In this document: positions 1 to 8,306 of the stretch, one piece after another | Layout: every line of letters begins with the position of its first letter | Numbering within the stretch: the stretch's first letter is position 1 | Source: JAILLW01 sp045629045 | GTDB lineage: Bacteria > Bacillota > Clostridia > Lachnospirales > Lachnospiraceae | Direction: 5' to 3' | NCBI GenBank assembly: GCA_045629045.1 | Contig: JAZQQM010000032.1 | Span: 1-44,299 of the forward strand | DNA: 44,299 bases | The notes under the pieces: generated by a model | What the model was told of the DNA's origin: nothing | The model's input: the letters and a program-made list of their open reading frames with translations, nothing else | Database searches by the model: none | Made by a program: the position numbers and the translations under genes

Positions 1-1
1 A

Positions 2-82
2 GGTGTTACGCTTAACACTTATACACATCTTTCCTTTGATGATGCCAAGGAAGAAATGGATAGGCTTGTCGTAAATGAGTAA
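2..82 (+). CDS. Tyrosine recombinase/integrase, C-terminal end only
   Basis: The first 27 codons read GVTLNTYTHLSFDDAKEEMD... and end in TAA. The TLNTYTHL segment matches the end of phage-integrase-family tyrosine recombinases, where the Tyr of the xTxxTYTH motif makes the covalent link to DNA. Only the tail is in the window, so the catalytic Arg/His residues cannot be checked, and a XerC/XerD-like housekeeping enzyme cannot be told from a mobile-element integrase. A large inverted repeat lies directly downstream. Confidence 0.75.
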   Translation, partial: GVTLNTYTHLSFDDAKEEMDRLVVNE

Positions 83-101
83 ATAAATATAATGAGTTGT
101 A

Positions 102-219
102 CGGGAATCAGATTTACAACTTTTTTTACAACTTTTGCTGATACTTTTATGCAAGATTATGACAGAATATGCTATTTTACGTATTTTTTCATCTGTTGTA
201 AAAGGGTTGTAAATTCCCG
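102..219. repeat. Large imperfect inverted repeat downstream of the recombinase gene
   Basis: The left arm (102-132) starts CGGGAAT and contains two tandem copies of TTTACAACTTTT (113-124, 125-136). The right arm (195-219) is its inverted counterpart, GTTGTAAAAGGGTTGTAAAT followed by TCCCG. The arms are about 62 bp apart, too far for a simple terminator. The right arm falls in the leader of the following phosphatase gene. It could be a recombinase binding region, an operator or a folded leader; the sequence alone does not decide. Confidence 0.55.
170..178 (+). promoter_or_regulatory. Putative extended -10 promoter of the phosphatase gene
   Basis: TGcTATTTT lies about 72 nt upstream of the phosphatase start and has the TGn extension seen at other promoters in this window. 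No convincing -35 box is visible. Confidence 0.4.
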
Positions 220-249
220 AAATACAAGGAAATAGAGGATGTTTTTACG

Positions 250-699
250 ATGATTCGAGTGCTTTTTATATGCCACGGCAACATCTGCCGCTCGGCAATG
301 GCAGAAATTATGTTTATAGAAGAAGTTAGACGAAGGGGGCTGCAGGATATGTTTGAAGTGGATTCTGCGGCGACCAGTTATGAAGAAATCGGGAATCCCA
401 TGTATCCGCCGGCGGTACGGGAACTGGCTAAGCATGGGATGAGGCCTAACGGCCATCGCGCCAGAAGATATGTTGAGGCGGATTATGACAGATTCGATTA
501 TCTAATTGGAATGGATAATGAAAACCTTCGCAATATGAACAGAATGTGGCCGAATGATTCGCAAAAGAAGATTCATCTTATCATGGACTATACAGATAGA
601 CCGCGTGCCGTTGCAGATCCATGGTATACGGACAATTTTGAATTAACTTATAACGATTTGGAAGAGGGCATTAACGGATTCTTGGATGCAATACTTTGA
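250..699 (+). CDS. Low-molecular-weight protein tyrosine phosphatase
   Basis: A 149-residue cytoplasmic enzyme of the arsenate-reductase-like LMW-PTP family, expected to dephosphorylate protein tyrosine (or arginine). The P-loop CHGNICRS (C8 to S15) supplies the nucleophilic Cys8 and Arg14 of C(X)5R. The general-acid loop ADPW carries Asp123. The length is typical, and all catalytic residues are present. The ATG at 250 follows a weak purine-rich GAGG stretch. The gene stands alone between the recombinase tail and the HD-GYP operon. In Firmicutes such enzymes often act with tyrosine kinases that control exopolysaccharide, but no kinase is visible here, so the substrate is unknown. Confidence 0.92.
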   Translation: MIRVLFICHGNICRSAMAEIMFIEEVRRRGLQDMFEVDSAATSYEEIGNPMYPPAVRELAKHGMRPNGHRARRYVEADYDRFDYLIGMDNENLRNMNRMWPNDSQKKIHLIMDYTDRPRAVADPWYTDNFELTYNDLEEGINGFLDAIL

Positions 700-728
700 A
701 TAATACGGGTTTGTGTTACGGTAAGATA

Positions 729-737
729 TGCTATAAT
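729..737 (+). promoter_or_regulatory. Extended -10 promoter of the HD-GYP/preA/mnmA operon
   Basis: TGcTATAAT is a perfect extended -10 box, 54 nt before the preferred HD-GYP start. A weak TTGTGT at 711-716 is the only -35 candidate and its 15-nt spacing is short. Confidence 0.6.
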
Positions 738-790
738 GATTACGGACGTTTTGCATTTGCTAAATACATGAATGTGTGAAGGATTGGCTC

Positions 791-2503
791 ATGATTGCTA
801 TTTATTTATCTTGCTGCATAGCATCAATTGTATTATGTATCTGGTATTATCTTATCGATGTCAGGAGAAGTGTTGTTCAGAACATCATGTTTTTGCTGCT
901 TGTGGCAATTAATTTCGGTTATCTGTCTCTTGCGCTTTCGACCGATATTTCGGGCGCAATTATTTCCCAGAAAATAGTATATTTGGGAGCATGTTTCTTA
1001 CCAATGCTGTATTTTTTTACAGTTTGCGAAGTATGTCATTTCCATATTCGTAAGCTGTTTTTGTCTGTTTTTGTATTCATTCAAACGGTAGAGTTCTTCT
1101 TCGTTTGTACCATCGGATATTCGGAACTTTTTTACAAAAATATAAAGTATATAAATATTGACGGGGTCGGCACTATGTACAGAGAGTACGGACCATTGCA
1201 TTTAATGCATCCGTTGACTATATGTTTTTATTTCGTGGCATCTATCACAGTTGCCATATTTACCTTTGTTATAAAGAAAAATGTTGAGAAGACAGTTGTT
1301 GCGGTTCTGATATGTTTTTTGGCAATAGCATCGGCTTCATATCTTATTCAAAGCACCTTTGGAAACAATAAGGATTTTACTCCGATAATTTATATTGTTT
1401 TGTTTATTGGTGCGATTTTCCCCATTTATAAGTCGGATATGTACGATATTGTTGATAATGATGATGTGATTCGCGACCAGCTTAACAGAGCCGGTTTTAT
1501 TGCTTATGACCGCAAACTTCATTTTATGGGAGCTAACGATTATGCAATGAATTTGTTTGAGTTCCTCAAAAAAGCAGAGTTTGGTAAAGCGCTTTATTCA
1601 TATCCGCTTAGCTTTGAACCAATAATAAAGGAAGTGGAAATTTTCCTTGATGAAAGCATGAATGTTAAAGGCCAATGCCATGTTGAAGGTACCAATTTTA
1701 AGATTAATGATAAAACCTATAAAACAGAAATCCATTCGCTTGTTGACCATATGAAGAGATGCGTGGGTGCAATTCTTGAAATTCGTGATATTACAGAACA
1801 TGTCACTATGCTGGAGCTTAGAGAAAAATACAATGAACAGCTCGAAAAAGAGGTTTGGGCGAAGACGGAAAAAATAAGAACTATTCAACAGAGAACTATT
1901 CTTGGAATGGCTCAGATGGTTGAATCTCGTGATTTAAGTACCGGAGGTCATATTAAAAGAACAAGTGAGGTTGTCAGAATTTTTGCTGACAAATTGGTAA
2001 ATGCCGATATGGGTTATAACAGACATTTTTTGAATCTTGTTATAAGAAGTGCTCCTATGCATGACCTTGGTAAGATTGGTGTTGATGATGCTGTTCTTCG
2101 TAAGCAGGGCAAGTTCACCGATGAAGAGTATGAAAAGATGAAGAAACACTCTGAAATAGGTGGAAAGATGGTAACGGAAATACTATCGGGAGTTGAAGAA
2201 TCTGAGTTCGTTAAAGTAGCATTTAATGTTGCTAATTATCATCATGAAAAAGTTAACGGCAAAGGATACCCACTGGGACTAATCGGTGAGGAAATTCCGA
2301 TTGAGGCCCGTATAATGGCACTTGCGGATGTATTTGATGCACTTGTTTCGAAACGCTGTTATAAGGATGCTTTTTCATATGACAAGGCATTTTCGATAAT
2401 AGAAGAAGATGCGGGCACACATTTCGATGCCAAACTTGTGCCGATTTTCCTTAGCTGCCGTGATGAACTTGAAGCTTATTATGATTCGGAAAACAATAGC
2501 TAA
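791..2503 (+). CDS. Membrane HD-GYP phosphohydrolase with N-terminal 7TM sensor
   Basis: A 570-residue predicted cyclic-di-GMP phosphodiesterase. The N-terminal ~200 residues form about seven membrane spans resembling the 7TM input region found on some histidine kinases. A soluble PAS-like stretch and a short coiled segment follow, and then the HD-GYP domain (about 370-560). Metal-ligand motifs are intact: GGH (H387), HD (H424-D425), KKHSEIGG, NYHHEK and the GYP loop as GKGYP, with G replacing the usual D before G-GYP. I prefer ATG 791 because AAGGA (779-783) sits 7 nt upstream; an in-frame GTG at 776 has no ribosome binding site. The gene heads an operon with preA and mnmA (gaps of 30 and 16 nt). 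c-di-GMP hydrolysis is inferred from the family. Confidence 0.88.
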   Translation: MIAIYLSCCIASIVLCIWYYLIDVRRSVVQNIMFLLLVAINFGYLSLALSTDISGAIISQKIVYLGACFLPMLYFFTVCEVCHFHIRKLFLSVFVFIQTVEFFFVCTIGYSELFYKNIKYINIDGVGTMYREYGPLHLMHPLTICFYFVASITVAIFTFVIKKNVEKTVVAVLICFLAIASASYLIQSTFGNNKDFTPIIYIVLFIGAIFPIYKSDMYDIVDNDDVIRDQLNRAGFIAYDRKLHFMGANDYAMNLFEFLKKAEFGKALYSYPLSFEPIIKEVEIFLDESMNVKGQCHVEGTNFKINDKTYKTEIHSLVDHMKRCVGAILEIRDITEHVTMLELREKYNEQLEKEVWAKTEKIRTIQQRTILGMAQMVESRDLSTGGHIKRTSEVVRIFADKLVNADMGYNRHFLNLVIRSAPMHDLGKIGVDDAVLRKQGKFTDEEYEKMKKHSEIGGKMVTEILSGVEESEFVKVAFNVANYHHEKVNGKGYPLGLIGEEIPIEARIMALADVFDALVSKRCYKDAFSYDKAFSIIEEDAGTHFDAKLVPIFLSCRDELEAYYDSENNS

Positions 2504-2533
2504 GCAGTAAGAATTAAGAAGGATGGGAAAAAT

Positions 2534-4024
2534 ATGATAAGAGGCGAAGGTATTTCAAAAAAAGAATTAATTAATTGTAATTTGTGTAATAATCCCAAAT
2601 GTACGGCTTCATGCACTAAAAATATGGATCCGGGCAAAAATATACGATCAATATGGTTTGATAATTCGGAAGTTGCGTCAATGGAACTTCCGGAGATTAA
2701 TCCATGTACTGACTGCGATGCCGATTGCGAAAAAGGATGTGTCAAAAATCCTAAGGTTCCGATCAAAGATATAATGAATCGGCTTTATGAAATCAAAAAA
2801 GAAGACCATGAAGTTGCCAGGATAGATTACGATGTTTTAAAAACAGATTTTTGCGGAATTCCCTTGGAAAATCCGTTTTTACTTTCTTCTTCCGTAGTTG
2901 CAAGCACCTATGATATGTGTGCAAGAGCATTTGAAGCGGGATGGGCAGGTATATCTTTTAAAACCATATGCAATTTTGATATACATGAAGCGTCCCCCAG
3001 ATTTTCGGCAATTAAGGGAGATGACGGCGGATTTGTCGGATTCAAAAATATAGAACAGCTTTCGGATCACAGCGTTGAAGAAAACATGGAGATCTTTAGG
3101 CGCCTTAAAGAGAAGTATCCTACGAAATTCATTTTGGCATCTATTATGGGTCAGACCAAAGAAGAATGGGGATATTTGGCTAAGAAGTGCGAAGAGAACG
3201 GCGCTGATGCCATTGAACTTAACTTTTCGTGCCCCAATATGCAGGAAGACGGATTAGGTTCTGATATAGGTCAGATTCCCGAACTGGTTGAAGAATATAC
3301 ACGTATTGCCAAGCAAAGTTGTAACATCCCCGTATTGGCCAAGTTGACTCCAAATGTTGATAACATGTCGCCTGCGGCAGAAGCGGCTATAAGAGGCGGA
3401 GCTGACGGCATTGCGGCAATTAATACAATCAAAAGTGTTACAGATGTAAATATTTATACGCATGTCGCGTCACCTGCCGTACACGGTGCTTCCGCATTCG
3501 GCGGTTACAGCGGTAATGCGGTAAGACCTATAGCCCTGCGGTTTATTGCCGAACTTGGCAAGAATGAGAAACTTAAAGGTACACATATTTCGGGAATGGG
3601 CGGAATCGAGACATGGAAAAACGCAGTTGAGTTTATGCTTCTTGGGGCAACATCCCTTCAGGTTACGACGGCTGTAATGAAATACGGATACAGGATTATC
3701 GATGATTTAAAATCAGGTTTGACACTATACCTTAATCAGTGCGGATACAAATCAGTCAGTGAACTTGTGGGCGAAGGCTTGGGAAGTATATATTTGTCCA
3801 CGGATAATCTTGAGCGTGATACTATTGTCTATCCTCATTTTCTTCGTGACAAGTGTGTCGGCTGCGGCAGATGTGAAATCAGTTGTATGGACGGCGGTCA
3901 TCAGGCAATTAAATGTGATGAAAATGGCAAGATTACCATGGATCCTAAGAAATGTGTGGGATGTCATCTGTGTATTCTGGTATGTCCCGAGAATGCAATT
4001 ATCCCGGCAAAGAAGCGCGTTTAA
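2534..4024 (+). CDS. preA: PreA-like dihydropyrimidine dehydrogenase subunit with extra N-terminal Fe-S region
   Basis: A 496-residue cytoplasmic FMN/iron-sulfur oxidoreductase. Residues from ~105 form a dihydroorotate-dehydrogenase-like barrel (LENPFLLSSS, NFSCPNM, KLTPNV, INTIKS, GGYSG). The C-terminus holds two 4Fe-4S ferredoxin motifs (CVGCGRCEISC and CVGCHLCILVCP). Unusually, the N-terminus adds eight cysteines: C15-C18-C23-C27 (CxxCx4Cx3C) and C58-C61-C65-C69. The first has the spacing of the N-terminal cluster motif of eukaryotic DPD and GltD-like proteins. Where DPD has the active-site Cys (ACGQ), this protein reads DIGQ. No PreT-type FAD subunit is encoded nearby, so the electron partner and the substrate are uncertain. 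The gene lies between the HD-GYP gene and mnmA in one operon. Confidence 0.8.
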   Translation: MIRGEGISKKELINCNLCNNPKCTASCTKNMDPGKNIRSIWFDNSEVASMELPEINPCTDCDADCEKGCVKNPKVPIKDIMNRLYEIKKEDHEVARIDYDVLKTDFCGIPLENPFLLSSSVVASTYDMCARAFEAGWAGISFKTICNFDIHEASPRFSAIKGDDGGFVGFKNIEQLSDHSVEENMEIFRRLKEKYPTKFILASIMGQTKEEWGYLAKKCEENGADAIELNFSCPNMQEDGLGSDIGQIPELVEEYTRIAKQSCNIPVLAKLTPNVDNMSPAAEAAIRGGADGIAAINTIKSVTDVNIYTHVASPAVHGASAFGGYSGNAVRPIALRFIAELGKNEKLKGTHISGMGGIETWKNAVEFMLLGATSLQVTTAVMKYGYRIIDDLKSGLTLYLNQCGYKSVSELVGEGLGSIYLSTDNLERDTIVYPHFLRDKCVGCGRCEISCMDGGHQAIKCDENGKITMDPKKCVGCHLCILVCPENAIIPAKKRV

Positions 4025-4040
4025 CCGAAAGTAACTGATA

Positions 4041-5159
4041 ATGAATCATGATATAAAAATAGATAATTCAATTGAAAATGAGACTTTAAATATACCTGAA
4101 GGCAGTAAAGTGATTGTGGGCTTGTCCGGAGGCGTTGATTCTTCTGTTACGGCCAAGCTTCTTGTAGACAAAGGATATACCGTAATCGGCGTCACAATTG
4201 TAATGTGTGAATTTAATGACGGTGGTGTCAGTGATGCTAAAGCAGTTGCCAAGGCACTTAACATAGAACATCACGTAATTGATGCGAAAGATTCATTTAA
4301 AAAAGGTATAATGGATTACTTTTGCAAGGAGTATATGGAGGGAAGGACTCCGAATCCCTGCATCAGATGTAATGAACTGATTAAGTGGTCAAAGATGCTT
4401 GAGGTAGCAGACAGTATAGGCGCCCAATATATTGCAACAGGGCACTATGCCAAGATACTTAAACTGCCTGACGGAAGATACAGCGTGGCAAATTCTGCTA
4501 CTGCAACTAAAGACCAGACCTATGTGCTGTATCGTCTCGGTCAGGATATGCTCCAAAGGACGATTATGCCCCTTGGAAATTATGATAAGGAAGCCGTGCG
4601 GAATATGGCATTGGAAGCGAATCTTCCGGTTGCGACCAAAAAGGATTCGCAGGATATATGCTTTATCCCGGATAAAGACTATGTTGCTTTTCTTAGCCAA
4701 AATTTTGATAAAAACAAGCTTCCGGGGAAGGGGAATTTCCTGGACGAGCAGGGAAATGTTATAGGAACCCACAAGGGATATACTCATTATACAATCGGCC
4801 AGCGAAAAGGACTTGAGATTGCCGCAGGGCACAGAGTTTTTGTAAAGGAGATACGTCCGGCAAGCAATGAGGTCGTTATTTCGGATGAAGATGTATTTTC
4901 GATTAACCTGTCTGCAAATGATATTCATTTTATGGGAGTGGAAGAGAACGTGAATACGGAGTTTCGCGGATTTGCCAAAATAAGATATGCGCACAAAGGT
5001 CAGTGGTGTAACATCCGAACAGTAAACGACGGAACAGATAAACGGATTGATATTACATTTGATGAACCGGTTCGGGCCGTTACTCCGGGCCAGGCGGTAG
5101 TAATCTACAATGATGATTCAGATGATAAATACATATTAATGGGAGGCACTATTATATAG
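4041..5159 (+). CDS. mnmA: tRNA-specific 2-thiouridylase MnmA
   Basis: This enzyme installs the 2-thio group on U34 of Lys, Glu and Gln tRNAs, using ATP and a persulfide sulfur donor. The PP-loop reads GLSGGVDSS (27-35). The catalytic pair is C110 (in NPCIRCNELIKW) and C207 (in DICFIPD), and the GYTHYTIGQRKGL segment typical of MnmA follows. At 372 residues it is slightly long: some 20 residues (MNHDIKIDNS...) precede the usual start near VIVGLSGG. ATG 4041 has only a poor purine-rich ribosome site 16 nt after preA, so translational coupling is likely. The terminator overlaps the stop codon. Confidence 0.95.
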   Translation: MNHDIKIDNSIENETLNIPEGSKVIVGLSGGVDSSVTAKLLVDKGYTVIGVTIVMCEFNDGGVSDAKAVAKALNIEHHVIDAKDSFKKGIMDYFCKEYMEGRTPNPCIRCNELIKWSKMLEVADSIGAQYIATGHYAKILKLPDGRYSVANSATATKDQTYVLYRLGQDMLQRTIMPLGNYDKEAVRNMALEANLPVATKKDSQDICFIPDKDYVAFLSQNFDKNKLPGKGNFLDEQGNVIGTHKGYTHYTIGQRKGLEIAAGHRVFVKEIRPASNEVVISDEDVFSINLSANDIHFMGVEENVNTEFRGFAKIRYAHKGQWCNIRTVNDGTDKRIDITFDEPVRAVTPGQAVVIYNDDSDDKYILMGGTII

Positions 5160-5169
5160 TGCCTTTTTC
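5144..5169 (+). terminator. Rho-independent terminator overlapping the end of mnmA
   Basis: Stem AGGCACTAT (5144-5152) pairs perfectly with ATAGTGCCT (5156-5164) around a 3-nt loop and runs into TTTTTC. The TAG stop of mnmA is inside the right arm. Confidence 0.85.
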
Positions 5170-5194
5170 ATTTATAGATTATAATTACTAAATA

Positions 5195-5203
5195 TGGTAT
5201 ACT
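5195..5203 (+). promoter_or_regulatory. Extended -10 promoter of the flavodoxin-like gene
   Basis: TGgTATACT lies 43 nt before the ATG at 5246, just after the mnmA terminator. The -35 region (TAGATT, 5175-5180) is weak. Confidence 0.6.
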
Positions 5204-5245
5204 ATCCGTGTGCGGCCAACTATTACTTGTATGGAAGGGGAACAT

Positions 5246-6613
5246 ATGAATATTTTAGTAATTAACGGAAGTCCTAAAGGCGAATATAGTATTACGTACC
5301 AGACCGTCCTTTACCTTCAGAATGTTTTTAATAACCATTCATATGAGGTCCTTCATGTCGGCCAGACATATCGTAAGTATGAAAAAGATTTTTGCGAAGC
5401 AAAGGCAGCGATAGAGAAAGCTGATTTGCTGTTGTTTTCTTATCCTGTTTATACATTTCTTGTGCCGTATCAGTTGCACAGATTCATAGAATTAATAAAA
5501 GAGAATAAAGTTGATTTGAAGGGCAAGGTGGCAACACAGATTACCACTTCAAAACATTTTTATGACGTGACTGCTCACAGATTTATTGAAGATAATGTCA
5601 AAGATATGGGGCTTAAGTATATTAAAGGATTTAGCGCCGATATGGATGACCTTCTTACTAAGAAAGGCCAGAAGGATGCTTTGGTTTTCTTTAGAATGCT
5701 TATGCTCGATATAGATAATAAATTATATGAGCCGTCCCATCCTTCACTTCCTATCGCCAATCATGTTAAAGTTACAAAACTGACACAGGAGTCAGAAAAG
5801 AAAGCAGATAAGGATTCGATACGTACTGTTGCTATTGTGGCTGATTTACGTGATGATGATTCCCAGCTTAAAGATATGATTGAGCGTTTTAGTATAAGAA
5901 TGGGAATGTGCAATATAAAAACAAGATTCGTTAATATTCGCAAAGCCAATATTAAAGGCGGATGTTTAAGCTGTTTTCACTGTGCATCGACAGGTGAATG
6001 TGTTTATAAGGACGACTTCCAGAATATGCTTCGTAATCAAATTCAGGAGTGTGACGGAATTGTTCTTGCCTTTAGCATCAAAGACCATTCGATGGGATCC
6101 ACATTCAAAATGTATGATGACAGACAGTTTTGTAACGGGCATCGAACGGTTACCATGGGAAAGCCTTTCGGTTATTTAATTTCGGGTAATCTGAGTGTTG
6201 AAGAAAACTTAAGAATGGTTATTGAAGCAAGAGCCGAAGTGGGAGGTAATTTCCTGGCATATGTGGCAACGGATGAATTTAATCCGGATACAGAGATTGA
6301 TACACTTTCGAAGAAACTTAATTTTGCGTTAAAACATGAATTCTATAGGCCGGCCAATTTTTACGGAGTCGGAGGAATGAAAATATTCAGAGATTTAATT
6401 TATCTGATGCAGGGCTTGATGAGAGCAGACCACAGATTCTACAAAGAGCACGGACAATATGATTTCCCTCAAAAGAAAAAGGGAACATTGCTAAAGATGT
6501 ATGCTGTGGGTGCGCTGGTTAACAATCCCAAAATACTTAAAAAGATCGGCAAAAATGCCATGAACGAGGGTGCAATTAAGCCCTATAAAAAAGTTATTGA
6601 AAAGAGGAAATGA
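5246..6613 (+). CDS. Tandem flavodoxin-like / NADPH-dependent FMN reductase family protein
   Basis: A 455-residue cytoplasmic protein with two flavodoxin-fold halves. The first opens MNILVINGSPKG, the phosphate-binding loop of FMN-reductase-like proteins. The second (from about residue 195, RTVAIVADLRDD) contains GCLSCFHCASTGECVYKDD, a cysteine motif of the iron-sulfur flavoprotein branch. ATG 5246 is preferred because AAGGGG lies 5 nt upstream; an in-frame GTG at 5210 has no such site. The stop overlaps a possible ATG of the lipoprotein gene (ATGA), so the two are probably co-transcribed. It probably binds FMN and performs a redox role, but no substrate can be named. The second domain keeps the cysteines while the first lacks them. 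Confidence 0.78.
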   Translation: MNILVINGSPKGEYSITYQTVLYLQNVFNNHSYEVLHVGQTYRKYEKDFCEAKAAIEKADLLLFSYPVYTFLVPYQLHRFIELIKENKVDLKGKVATQITTSKHFYDVTAHRFIEDNVKDMGLKYIKGFSADMDDLLTKKGQKDALVFFRMLMLDIDNKLYEPSHPSLPIANHVKVTKLTQESEKKADKDSIRTVAIVADLRDDDSQLKDMIERFSIRMGMCNIKTRFVNIRKANIKGGCLSCFHCASTGECVYKDDFQNMLRNQIQECDGIVLAFSIKDHSMGSTFKMYDDRQFCNGHRTVTMGKPFGYLISGNLSVEENLRMVIEARAEVGGNFLAYVATDEFNPDTEIDTLSKKLNFALKHEFYRPANFYGVGGMKIFRDLIYLMQGLMRADHRFYKEHGQYDFPQKKKGTLLKMYAVGALVNNPKILKKIGKNAMNEGAIKPYKKVIEKRK

Positions 6614-6618
6614 GTAGG

Positions 6619-8280
6619 ATGAAAAAAGGTATCTCAATAAGAAGATTTATGTCACTTCTTTTGGTAATTCTTTTATGTACGGGAGTTACATTAACAACTA
6701 CTTCATGTACTTTGTTCAGTGATGAGGAAGAAGTATCTGAAGCCAAGGAAAAGAAAGACAAGGATAAGAAGAAAGACAAAAAGAAGAACAAGAAAAAAGA
6801 TAAAGACAAGGATAAGAACAAGGACAAAGACAAAGACAAAGATAAAGAACCTAAGGAAACTCCGAGTCCGGAACCGACAGAGGAACCTGATCCCATTGAT
6901 GAAGAATTGTCATTTGCCAATATTACATTGACTGTTCCGAAGGAATGGTACGGTAAATATTACGTAGATGAGGGAGACACATATATAAGTTTTTACCAAA
7001 AAGCTTCCTATGATATGGGAGAAGGACTGGGATTCCTGTGCGGTATTGAAATACTTGATGAAGTATTGCCGGGATACGCAGGATACACTTTGATTGCATA
7101 TTCGGACGATAAGTTTTATTACATGACTCAGCCAACTGATGTGCCCTGTTATATTGAAGATGAAAATATTTCGAATGAGTATTTTGATATGCTGATTTAT
7201 AAGGAAAGCATGATTGACTCAATGGATATTAAGGATCCTTCCGTATGCAGACGCGCGGATGATTATATTATCCCCAATTCGGATAAAAAACCGATTCCAG
7301 AATATTACTGTATGAACCTTAACGAAAAGGAACTGTGGCTTGCAAGAAACGAAATTTTCGCAAGATACGGAATGGAGTTTGAGAACTCGTATCTTGACAA
7401 ATACTTTACACGAAAGCCCTGGTACAAAAATAAAGGCTTAAAGCTTACGGAAGAGGATATTAACGATATTGAAAAAGAAAATCTTGCTGCCATTAAGGAA
7501 GCAGAGGCTGCATTAACGAAGTCGGAATATCCCAAGAAGCTGGAATTTAATAAAGAATATTCCGAAGATTTGGACGGGGACGGAACGAAGGAAAAGTTTG
7601 CAGTTAAATATAAGAAAAAGGATTATTATTACCAGGTTTCCATCAGCGTAAACGGTGAAGAACTTAATGCCGAAGACATAGATGAAGATGCAATTATCGA
7701 TACACTGGAAACAGGCGGATATTATTTAACACAGATACGTCCGTATTTTGGAGAACTTCAGATAGCAATTCTTGACTGGGGTCCGTCGGATGATCAGGTT
7801 ACACATTACTTCGATTATGAAGATAATAAACTTTATTATGTGGACGGTCTTCCGGGATTTACTTTTAAAGAATATTTCGGATTCAATCCGTTCTATGATC
7901 AGGGATGTGTTGTTATTGAAGACAGAGCCGATATTTTAGAGACAACCTATTATTACGGTGAAGCCTGGTACGACAGGGATGAACATCAATTCCGTGATCA
8001 GACATACGGCCAATGTGAAATAACAGGTCTTCATGAACATACAACATTAAAGGATATAGAGGTTTATACAAGTGAGACTTCTATTGATACGAAGGTAATA
8101 CCTAAAGGAACGGTTGTTTATTTCATAAGCCAGGATCCGCTGTCCAAAAAGGTTAAAATAAGAACCAAACAGGGCGTTGAAGGATATTTGCAGGGAGGAT
8201 CACCTTCTTCCGATACCGTAATCGCTCCGAGCAATGATAGAATCATGGATATGTTTGACAATATAAATTTCTGTGATTAA
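6619..8280 (+). CDS. Lipoprotein with Lys/Asp-rich linker, YARHG domain and SH3-like C-terminus
   Basis: A 553-residue predicted surface lipoprotein. A basic start and hydrophobic segment lead to TTSC, giving Cys30 as probable lipid anchor (a loose lipobox). A long KDKDKKK-type linker and a PSPEPTEEP stretch follow, then an extracellular body. Residues ~228-300 (NLNEKELWLARNEIFARYGM...FTRKPWYK) match the YARHG domain of clostridial surface proteins. The C-terminus (VYTSE...GTVVYFIS...GVEGYLQGG) resembles a bacterial SH3 wall-binding domain. ATG 6619 and ATG 6610 are both possible: GAGG (6604-6607) is 11 nt from the former and only 2 nt from the latter. It follows the flavodoxin-like gene without a gap. 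Function unknown; a cell-wall role is inferred. Confidence 0.75.
   Translation: MKKGISIRRFMSLLLVILLCTGVTLTTTSCTLFSDEEEVSEAKEKKDKDKKKDKKKNKKKDKDKDKNKDKDKDKDKEPKETPSPEPTEEPDPIDEELSFANITLTVPKEWYGKYYVDEGDTYISFYQKASYDMGEGLGFLCGIEILDEVLPGYAGYTLIAYSDDKFYYMTQPTDVPCYIEDENISNEYFDMLIYKESMIDSMDIKDPSVCRRADDYIIPNSDKKPIPEYYCMNLNEKELWLARNEIFARYGMEFENSYLDKYFTRKPWYKNKGLKLTEEDINDIEKENLAAIKEAEAALTKSEYPKKLEFNKEYSEDLDGDGTKEKFAVKYKKKDYYYQVSISVNGEELNAEDIDEDAIIDTLETGGYYLTQIRPYFGELQIAILDWGPSDDQVTHYFDYEDNKLYYVDGLPGFTFKEYFGFNPFYDQGCVVIEDRADILETTYYYGEAWYDRDEHQFRDQTYGQCEITGLHEHTTLKDIEVYTSETSIDTKVIPKGTVVYFISQDPLSKKVKIRTKQGVEGYLQGGSPSSDTVIAPSNDRIMDMFDNINFCD
6748..6849 (+). repeat. Low-complexity AAAGACAAG-type repeat within the lipoprotein gene
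   Basis: Irregular tandem AAR/GAY codons encode alternating Lys and Asp (KDKDKNKDKDK). It forms the charged linker between the lipid anchor and the folded domains and is prone to length change by slippage. Confidence 0.8.
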
Positions 8281-8306
8281 TTAAAAACTACTTATAATAA
8301 GAAGAA

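Noticed and set aside
172..456. 94-codon minus-strand frame over the phosphatase start
   Set aside because: Overlaps the conserved P-loop region of the phosphatase and covers one arm of the inverted repeat; no family features.
4389..4994. 201-codon minus-strand frame
   Set aside because: Fully inside mnmA, which has all its catalytic residues; no start signal or domain on the opposite strand.
6594..6920. Minus-strand frame rich in Ser and Leu
   Set aside because: It is the mirror of the Lys/Asp repeat in the lipoprotein gene; low complexity alone keeps it open.
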